The position numbers and the translations under genes are program-made. The notes under the pieces are model-generated. The model was not told the origin of the DNA, did no database searches, and was given only the letters and a program-made list of their open reading frames with translations. Positions 16,722-25,966 of a stretch of 53,323 nt of DNA are shown one piece after another. Position 1 is the stretch's first letter. Each line of letters begins with the position of its first letter. Source of the stretch: Acetobacteraceae bacterium (GTDB taxonomy: Bacteria; Pseudomonadota; Alphaproteobacteria; Acetobacterales; Acetobacteraceae); NCBI GenBank assembly GCA_003164135.1, contig PLSD01000097.1, positions 310-53,632 on the forward strand, read 5' to 3'.

Positions 16722-16816
16722 GGGCACCATTGCCGGCGAGCGGCCCTGCCTTGCCGCCCGCTCTCGCGGGGCGCGAGGCAGGGTTGCGCAGGCGGCGATG
16801 GAGCGGAGCGGTGCCC
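16722..16816 (-). promoter_or_regulatory. Structured leader element D (upstream of the parB-like gene)
   Basis: Outer stem GGGCACC (minus-strand 5' side, 16810-16816) pairs with GGTGCCC (16722-16728). Inside, CCCTGCC / GGCAGGG pairs across about 26 nt (16744-16783). The 5' arm holds CGCTCCGCTCC. Compared with leader C the outer stem has swapped bases (GGGTGCC/GGCACCC there) while pairing is kept. Confidence 0.65.
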
Positions 16817-16902
16817 GGCCGCACCTCATGCCAGCGTCAACGCGGTTCATGACGGTGGGGCGAGGTGTGGGTTGCCGGGGCGTTACCGTGTGACAGCGAG
16901 CT

Positions 16903-17427
16903 TCAGGAAAACAGATCGATTTGGGTCATGTCAGGAGATGCAGCTACCGGAAGCTGACTGAGCGGCGGTACATTTTCCGGCTCGTAAATTTCCTTCAACC
17001 GTGCGAGTTGTGCCAGGTCTTTCTTTTTGCGATCTTCAACAAGAAGTTTTTGCTTCCACGCAATGACGCCGCAGTTTTTGACCCGCTTTCCGATAATCGT
17101 CTCAACATCGCTATAGGTAAAAGCGGGATCGCCCCAGCATGGATAATGCGCGATGTTCTGTAAAAAATCGATCTGGTCCGCCGTGGTCTCAAACCACGTC
17201 TCCCAGAATCCGTGCTCATTATAGTGAGCAATATTCGAAAAAATCATGGACAGCCGGCGATAAAAAACCTTCGTCCACAAGGTTTTTGGAAAGTCCTCCG
17301 CGATGAACCGCAAAAGATGGTTGCCAAATTTCGTTTTGTCTACCGATGAGTCGAATTTCGTCGCTGTAAAGTCGACCGCTTCCAGTTTTGGAAACTGTAG
17401 TGCCGTGGCAATTGCCCGTGGGAGCAT
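16903..17427 (-). CDS. Hypothetical protein, 174 aa
   Basis: GGAGG eight bases before ATG at 17427, 29 bp after the stop of the methylase-helicase gene, so probably in one operon with it. The sequence is aromatic-rich (LWTKVFYRRLSMIFSNIAHY, GFWETWFETTADQIDFLQNI) and mostly alpha-helical, ending in a Pro/Ala stretch and DLFS. It is less GC-rich than its neighbours, which may indicate separate origin. No family recognised. Confidence 0.6.
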   Translation of the reverse strand: MLPRAIATALQFPKLEAVDFTATKFDSSVDKTKFGNHLLRFIAEDFPKTLWTKVFYRRLSMIFSNIAHYNEHGFWETWFETTADQIDFLQNIAHYPCWGDPAFTYSDVETIIGKRVKNCGVIAWKQKLLVEDRKKKDLAQLARLKEIYEPENVPPLSQLPVAASPDMTQIDLFS

Positions 17428-17456
17428 GGGATGGGCCTCCGGTAAGGGTTGGGGGA

Positions 17457-20400
17457 TTATTCTGGGGATTCGCCGTCGGCGTTTTCGCCGCTAGTCTCAT
17501 CAAACTCATCGCAATCGCCTGCACGGCCGATCGGGCCGAAGATATCGGCGAACTCGTCTTCTTCCGGGGCCTGGTCTTCCTTGGTGTCAGCGAGCGCGAT
17601 ATCGACCTCTCGCAGCTCGGCCATCTTGGCATCGAGCTCGCCCTGCAGATCGAAGGGTGCACCGAGGCGCGGTTCATAATCCACGACGCGGCGGGTGCCT
17701 TCTGTCACCCGCATTTCGGCTTCCTCAAGCTCCGCATCAAACCGCCCGAAGTAAGATTCCAGGCGCGCGATGATCCCAAGCGGAGTCGGATTTTCCGGAA
17801 TTTCAAGCAAGTCGCGCTTGTTGCGCCGCTGTATGACGAATTCGGACCCTTCGATCAGGAGCTTGCGATCGCGGTGGAGTTTCATCGCGAACTTGAACCC
17901 AGCAAATTCACCGGCGATCTTGCTTGTATCGTCCCAGCCAGCCTCCATGATCGCGGTCAAAATCGCCGCACCCGCCGCCTTGCGCTCGGTGAATCGGCGA
18001 CCGGAGAGGGTCAGCGTGAACAGATCCCCGCGGGTTTCCACCCGTTGCGCGATATCGGCGGTGATGTCGGCGACGCGCTGGTGATTGTGCTCGATGGACG
18101 CCTTGGCACCCTGAATGGTGCGGCGAACCGCCATCTGATTGTCGATATGCGCATCCTGCAGCCGGATAAGGCGAGCGATCTCGGCCTCCACCCCCGCTTT
18201 CTGCATCAGCCGCTGGTCGCCGGAGGCGATGGCCTTAGCCATCGCGAACTGATTGCTCTGGCTGCCAGCGTCTTCGAGGCGGCGGATGCTGCGATCGCCG
18301 CTGAGTGCGGCCTCGATGAAGCGCTGCTTGCGCTGGTTCTGCCCCCACATCGGCGCATCCATCGAGGTCAGGGTGGCGTAGCAGTAGACCTCGATTTCCT
18401 CATTCTGATTGCCCTGGCGGATGATCCGCCCCTCGCGTTGCTCGATGTCGGAGGGAAGCCATGGCACATCAAGATGGTGCAGCGCCTTCAGCCGTTTCTG
18501 CGCGTTGACGCCGGTTCCCATGGTTTGCGACGATCCGATCAGGAAGCGGACCTGGCCGGCATTGAAGGCCGTGAACAGACGCTGCTTCTCGGAGGGTTTT
18601 TTGTAGTCCTGCATAAAGGCGATCTCGCTGGCGGGAACGCCTTTTTCGACGAGTTGCTGCTTGATCCAGCGATAGGCCGAGAAGCCGCGTCTGGCCTCGA
18701 CGGCGAGCGTGCCGAGATCGGAGAAAATCATTTGGCCGGCGCCTGTGGTCTCGTAAGGTACGCCGGGCGCGATCTCATAGACGTTGTTGGAATTCTCCTG
18801 GTAGATGCGGAACGCGTTTTCTATCATCAGGTTGAGCTTGCTATCCGGGTCATTGGGAAGCGAGGGGGCAACAAAGCGCAGATCGATTGCGGCGTGGCGG
18901 CCATCGCCGATGACGCTGAGCAGAATGTCGTCGCCTTTTTCTGGCTTGCCCTTGCGCCCCTGGATCGCCTTGATCCGGGCCGCCAGATGTTTTTGGTAGG
19001 CTTTGAACATCTTGGTCGGTTGTGCCGTGATCACCTGGCGCTTGCCGGTGGCGACGTTGGGCAGCTTGACGTATTGGCGCAAATCGGCGGGCAGCACCAC
19101 ATCGGCGAAGCTGCGGAATATATCGATCAGCTCCGGCACATTGACGAATTCCGAGAAGCGCGTAACCGGCTTGTAGGTGCCGGAGGGTTGCAACTCCAGC
19201 TCGGTACGGGCATCGCCAAAATTGCTCGCCCAGCCGTCGAAATGCTGCAGGCCCATGCGCTCCAGGATTTCCTGGGCAAAGAAGCGTTGCAGGGTGAAGA
19301 GCTCGCCCATGGTGTTGGTGATCGGCGTACCGCTCGCCATCACCAGCGCACGGCCGCTATTGATCGTCTCGATGAAGCGGGTTTTAACAAACAAATCCCA
19401 GGCGCGCTGCGAGCCGTTCGGATCGACGCCCTTCAGCGTGGTCTGGTTGGTCGGGAAGGCGAGCTTGCGGAATTCCTGCGCCTCATCGACGATGATCTGG
19501 TCGATCCCGATTTCGCTGATCGTCAGGAAGTCATCGGTGCGCTCGCCGAGGCTCTCAAGCTTTGCCTCGAACCCCTCCTTCATCCGCTCGATCCGTTTGC
19601 GGCTGATGCGGTCGTCGCTGTCGATGTCGTCGAGCATCGCCTCGAAGGCAGCGAGCTGGTCCTGGATCATGGCGCGCTCGAAGGTAGCCGGGATCGGGAT
19701 GAAGCGGAACGCCGCGTGGGTGATGATGATGCAATCCCAGTCGCCGGTGGCGGCGCGCGCCAGGAAACGCTTGCGCTTGGCCCTGGCGAAATTCACGTCA
19801 TCGGCGACCAGGATTTTCGCGTTGGGGTAGAGAAGCAGGAACTCGCGGCTGGCTTGTGCAAGGCAATGGCCTGGCACGACCATCATGGTTTTGTTCACCA
19901 GGCCAAGGCGCTTCTGCTCGATAACCGCCGCGGCCATGGAGAAGGTTTTCCCGGAGCCGACCGCATGCGCCATGTACGTGCCGCCCGCGGTGATGATCCG
20001 CCAGATAACGCGCTTCTGGTGCGGGTAGAAATTGATCACGGTGCTGGCGCCGGGCAGCGTCAGATGCGAGCCATCGAAATGGCGCGGCACCATGTTGTTC
20101 ATGGTGGCGTTGTAGATGTTGGAAAGCTCTTCGGCCCGCTCCGCCTCGGTCCAGACCCAGTTCTGAAAAGCGGTTTTGATCTTAAAAAGCTTTTCCTTGG
20201 CGGCCTCGGTTTCCTCCGGGTTCAGCTTGCGTCTCTCTTGCCCGTCCTCGTACCAGACGTCCCAGATTTGCGGGATCGAGGCGTTGAGCGCGTCGTCCAC
20301 GAGATGACCGGCATGACGGCGCGCCGTGCCCCATTCGGTGGCGGAGCTGGCCTCCTGCTCGAAAGCTTGTCTGTCGACCATCCAGGAGCCAAGCCCGGCG

Positions 20401-22646
20401 ATATGCCGCACCGCGGTTTCGACGCCGAGGATTTCCTTGCAGAACAGCGCGATGACCTTCGGTGGAATCCAGGGTGCGCCGAGGCGTGCGGTGATTTCGG
20501 ACGGCTTCAGATCGACTGGCTGCGCCGCCTGCAGGGCTTCCACATTGGCGGCAAAACGCGGTTCCAGCACCGCCACCGCTTGCGCGACGGCGAGCTTGGT
20601 ACGCACCGGCCCGGAGAGATAGGCATCGGCCGTCTCCCAGGCGCGATTTTCGGGGTTTAGGAACACCGCGCCGGCAAGCGCGGCCTCGGCCTCCTGCACC
20701 GAGATGCCGAGGGATTCAGCGATACAGTCGATATCGACGCGGCCGATGTCATGCAGGCAGACAGAAAGCGCATCGGCCGCGGTGACGATCACCGGGGCTT
20801 GCGGCGGATGGATCACCCGCTGGGTGAAGATCGCGCCGTGCCGGGCTTTGCCCGTCTCCTGGTCATACTCCTCGATCGAGGCAACGAGCCAGACATCCGG
20901 GTCATCGGCGAAGGGCGCGATGTTGGGCCGGCGCACCATCTCCCTGGTCTGGCCGGTGTCTTCATCCACAATTGCGGTGATCTCGGTCTTGTTGATCGGC
21001 CCGAAGCTGCGCACGAAGCGCGTATGAGCACGGCGCAGCGCCAGCTGGTGCTCGGCCCACGGCCGGTTGGTCTCCTGGGCGCGCAGAATCGCCCGGATTG
21101 CGTCGCGGATCGGGATCATCGCATCGATGATCTGGGCCGATTTGACGGAGATGCCCTCCCCTTTGCCGCGCTTGACCGCGATTTCCGTGGCGATGCCATC
21201 GACGACCTGATGCAGCCGGTTGCCGATCACCAGGTAGCTGCCTTCGCGCACCGTGGCGCCATCGGCGACCCCGCCGGTGTAGATTTTGCGGGCTTTCTCA
21301 CCCGGCTTGCGTAGGGTCTCGGCGCGCGGCTGGTGGACGCCAGCGGGAAGCGCCCGCAGGGCGGTCTGCAGGGCGGCTTCCAGATCGGGGTTAGGTTCAC
21401 CCTTGCAGGTATAAACCATGCCGTAGGGGCTGGTGGTGCGGCCGTGGGTGCCCAGCACCATCTCGGGGTGATCGAGGAAGTAGGTGTTCACCTCGAAACC
21501 CTGCGACTCCTCTGATGGCGCGACGGCCTCGGCTGTATCCAGCCAGGCCATGGCGTTGCCCGTTTGGCCAACCCCGCGCCGCTGGAAGAACAGCACATCC
21601 ACCACCACGTCGGTTCCGGCATCCTGGCGCATCGCCCGCTCGGGCAGGCGGACGGCGCCGAGCAGATCCGCCATCTCCGCGATCAGGCGGCGAGCGGTGG
21701 AATCGGTCTTATCCATCGTCCAGCGGCTGACGACAAAGGCGGCGATGCCGCCTGGGCGCAGCGCGCGGATGGATTTGGCGATAAAATAGTCGTGCAGTGA
21801 GAGCGCCACCGCGGGCTTCACCTCGGCGAAGCGCTGTGTACGGTCCGAGAACGGCGGATTGCCGATGGTGAGGTCATAATCGCCGCTCAACTTGGCGCGC
21901 GTAAAATCCTCAAAGCGGATATCGCTTTCCGGATAGAGCTGGGCGGCGATCTTCGCCGTGATCGGGTCGGCCTCGATCCCAGTGAAGTAGCTGGCCTGGG
22001 CGATCTGCTCAGGGCTGGCGGCGATGAACAGACCGGTGCCGCAGCCGGGCTCCAGCACCGATCCGCCGGCGAAGCCAAGCCGCAGGACGGCCACCCACAT
22101 GGCGCGCACGATGTATTCCGGCGTAAAGTGGGCGTATTGCGTCGCCCGCATCAGCCCGGCGCGTTCCTCGGCCGAGACCAGCGCCTCCAGCTCCGTGGCG
22201 ATGTCGGCCCAGCCGGATTTGAGCTCCTCCGCCCCGCGGCGGAACACATTCTGCGCCAGATCGGTGCTGCTGAAGGCGCAGAATTTTATGAGCAGGGCCT
22301 GCTCTTCGGGCGTGGCTCCCCTGCCCTCCTCCTCGATAAGCTGCAAAAGCTTGATCGCAGTCAGGTTATCCTGGGCGCGGTGTTTCCAGCCCGCCGCAAG
22401 ACCGCGCGTACCGTTGAGCCGGAAATTGCGCGCATCCACCTTCGGTCTATCCTCGGCCACGGCGGAGGACGCAGCGCGCCTCGCGGGATCGTCATAGAGA
22501 TGTGCGTTCTCGTCGGGCTCGTTCGGATCTTCCTTCATAGGAATCCGGATCAGGCCAATCGGTATCATCGCATCGGACGACAGCATTGTGCTGCCGAACA
22601 AATCGTTGGCAAAAAGGTCGAAATTGTCTTTCGGGGGCATGGGCAT
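17457..22646 (-). CDS. Giant N6-adenine methylase / SNF2-like helicase fusion (DarB-like antirestriction type)
   Basis: The ATG at 22646 (MPMPPKDNFDLFANDLFG) gives 1729 residues; the open frame before it overlaps other genes. Domains: AdoMet-binding loop LEPGCGTG (E199) and catalytic N263-PPF of an amino-group adenine methylase; helicase Walker A GSGKT (K900), Walker B VDEAQ (D1054) and the C-terminal helicase box QREGRIIRQG (about 1400); then a coiled-coil and acidic tail. The same fusion occurs in P1 DarB and in many plasmid proteins, which protect incoming DNA from type I restriction. Antirestriction use here is inferred from family and from the nearby ardC-like gene and ssb. It lies between a terminator-like hairpin and a small orphan gene. 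Confidence 0.9.
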   Translation of the reverse strand: MPMPPKDNFDLFANDLFGSTMLSSDAMIPIGLIRIPMKEDPNEPDENAHLYDDPARRAASSAVAEDRPKVDARNFRLNGTRGLAAGWKHRAQDNLTAIKLLQLIEEEGRGATPEEQALLIKFCAFSSTDLAQNVFRRGAEELKSGWADIATELEALVSAEERAGLMRATQYAHFTPEYIVRAMWVAVLRLGFAGGSVLEPGCGTGLFIAASPEQIAQASYFTGIEADPITAKIAAQLYPESDIRFEDFTRAKLSGDYDLTIGNPPFSDRTQRFAEVKPAVALSLHDYFIAKSIRALRPGGIAAFVVSRWTMDKTDSTARRLIAEMADLLGAVRLPERAMRQDAGTDVVVDVLFFQRRGVGQTGNAMAWLDTAEAVAPSEESQGFEVNTYFLDHPEMVLGTHGRTTSPYGMVYTCKGEPNPDLEAALQTALRALPAGVHQPRAETLRKPGEKARKIYTGGVADGATVREGSYLVIGNRLHQVVDGIATEIAVKRGKGEGISVKSAQIIDAMIPIRDAIRAILRAQETNRPWAEHQLALRRAHTRFVRSFGPINKTEITAIVDEDTGQTREMVRRPNIAPFADDPDVWLVASIEEYDQETGKARHGAIFTQRVIHPPQAPVIVTAADALSVCLHDIGRVDIDCIAESLGISVQEAEAALAGAVFLNPENRAWETADAYLSGPVRTKLAVAQAVAVLEPRFAANVEALQAAQPVDLKPSEITARLGAPWIPPKVIALFCKEILGVETAVRHIAGLGSWMVDRQAFEQEASSATEWGTARRHAGHLVDDALNASIPQIWDVWYEDGQERRKLNPEETEAAKEKLFKIKTAFQNWVWTEAERAEELSNIYNATMNNMVPRHFDGSHLTLPGASTVINFYPHQKRVIWRIITAGGTYMAHAVGSGKTFSMAAAVIEQKRLGLVNKTMMVVPGHCLAQASREFLLLYPNAKILVADDVNFARAKRKRFLARAATGDWDCIIITHAAFRFIPIPATFERAMIQDQLAAFEAMLDDIDSDDRISRKRIERMKEGFEAKLESLGERTDDFLTISEIGIDQIIVDEAQEFRKLAFPTNQTTLKGVDPNGSQRAWDLFVKTRFIETINSGRALVMASGTPITNTMGELFTLQRFFAQEILERMGLQHFDGWASNFGDARTELELQPSGTYKPVTRFSEFVNVPELIDIFRSFADVVLPADLRQYVKLPNVATGKRQVITAQPTKMFKAYQKHLAARIKAIQGRKGKPEKGDDILLSVIGDGRHAAIDLRFVAPSLPNDPDSKLNLMIENAFRIYQENSNNVYEIAPGVPYETTGAGQMIFSDLGTLAVEARRGFSAYRWIKQQLVEKGVPASEIAFMQDYKKPSEKQRLFTAFNAGQVRFLIGSSQTMGTGVNAQKRLKALHHLDVPWLPSDIEQREGRIIRQGNQNEEIEVYCYATLTSMDAPMWGQNQRKQRFIEAALSGDRSIRRLEDAGSQSNQFAMAKAIASGDQRLMQKAGVEAEIARLIRLQDAHIDNQMAVRRTIQGAKASIEHNHQRVADITADIAQRVETRGDLFTLTLSGRRFTERKAAGAAILTAIMEAGWDDTSKIAGEFAGFKFAMKLHRDRKLLIEGSEFVIQRRNKRDLLEIPENPTPLGIIARLESYFGRFDAELEEAEMRVTEGTRRVVDYEPRLGAPFDLQGELDAKMAELREVDIALADTKEDQAPEEDEFADIFGPIGRAGDCDEFDETSGENADGESPE

Positions 22647-22664
22647 TTCTGTGTCCTTCAAATG

Positions 22665-22691
22665 CAAAACGCCGCCCTCATTGGGGCGGCG
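22665..22691 (-). terminator. Hairpin with short T-run before the methylase-helicase gene
   Basis: CGCCGCCC / GGGCGGCG, 8 bp with a 6-nt loop; the minus strand continues GTTTTGC. It lies about 20 bp upstream of the methylase-helicase start and could act as an attenuator between it and the preceding orphan gene. Confidence 0.6.
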
Positions 22692-22720
22692 CTTGTCCTG
22701 GGTTGATGGAAGTTTGTCGG

Positions 22721-23071
22721 TTACTGGCGGTAGTTTTCGCCCGAGCCCTGTTCGAGCAGGGCAAAGAGATCGGGATGATCCTGGGCGAAGCAAGCGCGCC
22801 GATAGGGCAAACCGCGGACCGTCTCGGCGATCATGACTTTCAGCGCATGAAGATCGTTGATGACGACGACGTAGCCATTGCGGACGCGCCAGCCGCCATT
22901 GTCGTACTCGCCATCCAAATCTGGATGCAGGGGCGGCCGGAAGGAGCCGGCAACCTGGTCCACGATTCCGCGCAACCACCAGGCGTGGAGCTGGTACTTG
23001 TCGGTGATGTGGCCATGCTGGCGCAGGTAGCGCTCGCGCCGCCGGTAGGAGGGGTTATGCGACCGGTTCAT
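22721..23071 (-). CDS. Small orphan protein, 116 aa
   Basis: Starts at the ATG of MNRSHNPSYRRRERYLRQHG, overlapping the previous gene's end by 17 bp. The N-terminus is basic; the body (GRITDKYQLHAWW-like start, then GEYDNGGWRVRNGYVVVIND) ends in a helical part with FALLEQGSGENYRQ. No motif. Likely translated together with its upstream neighbour. Confidence 0.55.
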   Translation of the reverse strand: MNRSHNPSYRRRERYLRQHGHITDKYQLHAWWLRGIVDQVAGSFRPPLHPDLDGEYDNGGWRVRNGYVVVINDLHALKVMIAETVRGLPYRRACFAQDHPDLFALLEQGSGENYRQ

Positions 23072-23420
23072 CGTGAACCTCCGGCATGTTGTAGATTTCA
23101 GCGCCGGCGGCGCGGTACGACGCGACCCATTCGGCCAGAGCAACATAGGAAAAGGCCCGCGACAGGCAGAAGCGCGGCGCAGTGCCGACGGCGGCCATCG
23201 GGCCGCAGATGGCCAAATCGGCAACGAGATCGAACGGAACGCAACGGGAATCGATGACCCGCAACCCTGCCTCGATGCAAAGCTGCTTCATCTTATCGAT
23301 GTCGTAGCAGCCGAGTGTGCTGCCCTCGGCAAAAAACAAGGTGTAGCCGCCACGGCCGATCGAGAGATGGCCGCCTTCGACCTTCGTGGCTTTTTTAATG
23401 TATTCCGTTAGATCGAACAT
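23055..23420 (-). CDS. Small orphan protein, 121 aa
   Basis: AAGGAG stands seven bases before ATG at 23420 and settles the start; the open frame continues upstream only through the structured leader. The product (MFDLTEYIKKATKVEGGHLS, then GGYTLFFAEGSTLGCYDIDK) is alpha/beta with five cysteines; no family recognised. First gene after leader B. Confidence 0.6.
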   Translation of the reverse strand: MFDLTEYIKKATKVEGGHLSIGRGGYTLFFAEGSTLGCYDIDKMKQLCIEAGLRVIDSRCVPFDLVADLAICGPMAAVGTAPRFCLSRAFSYVALAEWVASYRAAGAEIYNMPEVHDEPVA

Positions 23421-23464
23421 TTGGCACTCCTTTCTGTGGGATGATCCGAGTTCCATATTTTTCG

Positions 23465-23606
23465 AATCTCCCTCCCCCGCGTCCGCGCCGGATGCTGGCT
23501 GGCCAGGGCGCGCTGCCTGCAGCGCGGGATCGCAGCCACGCGCAGGCCGCCAACGGCGGGCGAGCATGGCGAGACCCCACCCCTTGCCAGACAAGGCCGG
23601 GGTGGT
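23465..23606 (-). promoter_or_regulatory. Structured leader element B
   Basis: Hairpin CCACCCC / GGGGTGG (23577-23605) with an inner CCTTG/CAAGG, and CGCGCTG-cctg-CAGCGCG (23509-23526). Between them lies TCGCCATGCTCGCC then GCCTGCGCGTGGC, almost identical to leader A. It ends about 45 nt before the gene starting at 23420 (AAGGAG). Confidence 0.6.
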
Positions 23607-23663
23607 ACGCCCTTTTCTTTTCTCTATTTCCGTTCTCGTTCCGTGCGATGGAGCGCCGGAAAA

Positions 23664-24218
23664 TCAGCCGCCATCGCCCGCCGTGACCAGGCCGAACGAA
23701 CGTATTTTCGGGGCGCGATCGGTTGATGGCGGCGGGCACGGGGCCGGTTCTGACGATGCCGCCGAGTGCAGAAGTTTGAGCGAGAAGATCGCCAAACGCC
23801 TTCTATCTTCGGCGATTTCGTCGTCACTGGGCCGCCAGGGCGCCCGGCAAAAGGGATCGACTCTGCCGCGCTCTATCTGCAGCAGGAAATCACTGAGATA
23901 GCTCGGATCGCCAGGATAGGGCGCATCGTTCCAGAGCCTGCGGATGGCATGGCGCGTGATGAGTGAATAAGCCGCTAATTGGCGCCGAGCTTTCCGCCAA
24001 CTTTCCGCGCGAAGATCGCGCTTTTCTTGCTGCCATTTTGGCCAGGATCGGTGCCGTTCCTCGATCACCGCTTCGATCGAAGGCTGCTCCGCCGCAATCA
24101 GATCCGCCAGCAACGGCAGTTTGTCGCGTTGCCGTCTTTGGGATAGCGCGACGGCGGAGCGTGTGCGGGAGCTTTCCAGGTAGGCTTCGACGCGTGGCCA
24201 GCGCTTAAAGCGCATCAC
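23664..24218 (-). CDS. Hypothetical basic helical protein
   Basis: The stop of the ArdC-like gene overlaps this start (GTG at 24218 or ATG at 24215). The roughly 184-residue product is strongly helical and Arg-rich (LLADLIAAEQPSIEAVIEER, then WPKWQQEKRDLRAESWRKAR), with a Pro-rich C-terminus. It may bind nucleic acid or the ArdC-like partner; no family seen. Confidence 0.6.
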   Translation of the reverse strand: MMRFKRWPRVEAYLESSRTRSAVALSQRRQRDKLPLLADLIAAEQPSIEAVIEERHRSWPKWQQEKRDLRAESWRKARRQLAAYSLITRHAIRRLWNDAPYPGDPSYLSDFLLQIERGRVDPFCRAPWRPSDDEIAEDRRRLAIFSLKLLHSAASSEPAPCPPPSTDRAPKIRSFGLVTAGDGG

Positions 24219-25177
24219 GCCGCCTCGCTCAGCGTGGCTTCATCGCCCGTACCATTATCATCGGTGGCCTCTTCGTCTGGACCGGTGAGCGACGCGGCAT
24301 AGTCCGGGTGAAACCCCAGGAGATAATCCGCGATGCGCTGCGCATCGGCGGCGGCCCGGAATATTGCCCGCGAGTCGTTCTTCAGAGCGCTCAGCCAGTT
24401 GGCGAGGTATGCAGCCGTATTGGAAATGTCGGGATCGATACCCAGGGTGCTGCATATAAAACTCGCTGAAATCTCAACGAGCAGTTCCTCGGCCGCATAT
24501 TTAGCCGATCCGAACCGGCCTTTCTCGCTTAAGCCGAGACGGCGTTCATCTGCCGCCCAGTGGGATAGCTCGTGGCAACAGGTCTGGGCAAAGGCCTCGG
24601 GACTCTCGAAAGATTCTCGCGGCGGCATTTGCACATGATTTGTGGCTGGTGAAAAGAAGGCCTGGCCTCCGCCATATCGGATATCCACACCGCTATTTTC
24701 GATGATGGTGTTGATGGCGCCGGGCGTCTGCCAGGGTACGCTGCCCAATTCAGGTGGATGATAGTCCGGTACGCCGTCCATCTGTGACGCGTGAAACACG
24801 GTGGAGAACCGCAGAAGCTGAAAATACGGGATGGTTCCGTCCTCTCGCGTCTCGGCACCTTTCTGGATGCGCTTGTAAAAGACGATGACTCGGCCCCGCT
24901 CTCCGGCGCGTACCTGCCAGCCGCGCGCTTGCGCCTGGCGATAGGAGCACCAGCGCGGATCATTTCCAAAGCGCACGGCTTGGGCCAGACCCAGCAAAAG
25001 TTGATTGATCCCACGATAGAAACGGCCCGTGGTGCAGTTCATCGGGACGCCGCAGGCACCTTGGTTCCAGGTGCGGCGCCAAGGGATGATCCCCTGTTCA
25101 AGCGCCGCGACGATTTGATCCGTCACCTCTTGATAATGATCACGTTGGGGTTTTGATGTATATTTTTTATGGGCCAT
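24215..25177 (-). CDS. ArdC-like antirestriction protein / zincin-like DUF1738 protein
   Basis: A 320-residue protein with the N-terminal ssDNA-binding ArdC domain (TDQIVAALEQGIIPWRRTWN) and a C-terminal zincin metallopeptidase domain containing H202-ELSH plus YAAEELLVEISASF, whose Glu is the expected third ligand. ArdC of plasmid pSa binds single-stranded DNA and protects incoming DNA against restriction. GGAG with 6-7 nt spacing precedes the ATG. It has one of the best-formed structured leaders (A) and is coupled to the next gene. Confidence 0.93.
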   Translation of the reverse strand: MAHKKYTSKPQRDHYQEVTDQIVAALEQGIIPWRRTWNQGACGVPMNCTTGRFYRGINQLLLGLAQAVRFGNDPRWCSYRQAQARGWQVRAGERGRVIVFYKRIQKGAETREDGTIPYFQLLRFSTVFHASQMDGVPDYHPPELGSVPWQTPGAINTIIENSGVDIRYGGGQAFFSPATNHVQMPPRESFESPEAFAQTCCHELSHWAADERRLGLSEKGRFGSAKYAAEELLVEISASFICSTLGIDPDISNTAAYLANWLSALKNDSRAIFRAAADAQRIADYLLGFHPDYAASLTGPDEEATDDNGTGDEATLSEAA

Positions 25178-25199
25178 TTGAATTCTCCTTTCCCGAACC

Positions 25200-25340
25200 C
25201 CACCCCGCGGCCGGGGCGAACAGGCAAAGGCCCACGCGAACGCCTATCCGTTCGCCGTGGGGGACCGGAGCCACGCGCAGCCTTCAGGCGAGCATGGCGA
25301 GGACCCGCCCTTTGCCTGGGCGGCCCGCGCTGCGGTAAGA
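25200..25340 (-). promoter_or_regulatory. Structured leader element A (upstream of the ardC-like gene)
   Basis: Outer perfect 10-bp stem CAGGCAAAGG / CCTTTGCCTG (25309-25318 with 25221-25230). Inner hairpin CCCAC-GCGAACG / CGTTCGC-c-GTGGG (25231-25261). The intervening arm reads TCGCCATGCTCGCC then GCTGCGCGTGGCTCCGG, shared with leader B. It ends about 25 nt before the ardC-like start, so it could fold in the mRNA leader or in single-stranded DNA. Confidence 0.7.
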
Positions 25341-25412
25341 AGACTTCTTTTCTTTGTGTTATTTTGCTTGGATAATCCCAATCATTCACCTCCTTTGGTT
25401 CACATAAGATGT

Positions 25413-25913
25413 TTAGAGTTCTTTGATTCCAGCCTCGTCCAACAACTCGGCGATGATGTCATGCGTACTCTTGCCCGCGATTTTATCGGCGGTGATGACT
25501 GTCGCCATGCCGCCGAATCCGTCAAAACGCATCTTGGTGCACATGAACGAGGTAATCACCAAAATATATTGCAAGGTTGACGAGCGGCGAATGATATTCT
25601 GAAACAAAAACTCGAACGACATTTCGCTGAGATCGAGTTCGATTTCTTCTGCAAGCGCGGGAGCGCCTTTTGCTTGTTCAACCAACTGCGCAAGCGGTGA
25701 GTTTTCGTCGTAGTGAGCATTCGCAAGCGCCGCCTCGAACTCCTGTCGGTTGACAGAGATTACTGATTCAGCACCGGCCCAGTGATGAAAATAAAGATTG
25801 TCGCCTTCTTCGTCGTATTCAAAGATGTTACTGATGAGCAATCGTTCCAGTGCATTCATATCTGCGACCGGAATGACTGGATCAACGACGGTTGGTGAGT
25901 GATAATCTGCCAT
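25413..25913 (-). CDS. Acidic hypothetical protein
   Basis: ATG at 25913 preceded by AAGGATATTTTTCC gives 166 residues (MADYHSPTVVDPVIPVADMN). Acidic, alpha/beta, with FEYDEEGDNLYFHHWAGAES and FEFLFQNIIRRSSTL; GC content is lower than in flanking genes. It follows the multi-HTH gene by 53 bp and is probably the last member of that operon. No family recognised. Confidence 0.6.
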   Translation of the reverse strand: MADYHSPTVVDPVIPVADMNALERLLISNIFEYDEEGDNLYFHHWAGAESVISVNRQEFEAALANAHYDENSPLAQLVEQAKGAPALAEEIELDLSEMSFEFLFQNIIRRSSTLQYILVITSFMCTKMRFDGFGGMATVITADKIAGKSTHDIIAELLDEAGIKEL

Positions 25914-25966
25914 GGAAAAATATCCTTTTTTCTGTCTGAGGCGGATGAACAGGTGTCTGCATTCAT

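Noticed and set aside
17388..20660. A 1090-codon plus-strand open frame
   Set aside because: It is the antisense shadow of the methylase-helicase gene; the minus strand has all catalytic motifs and the plus frame none.
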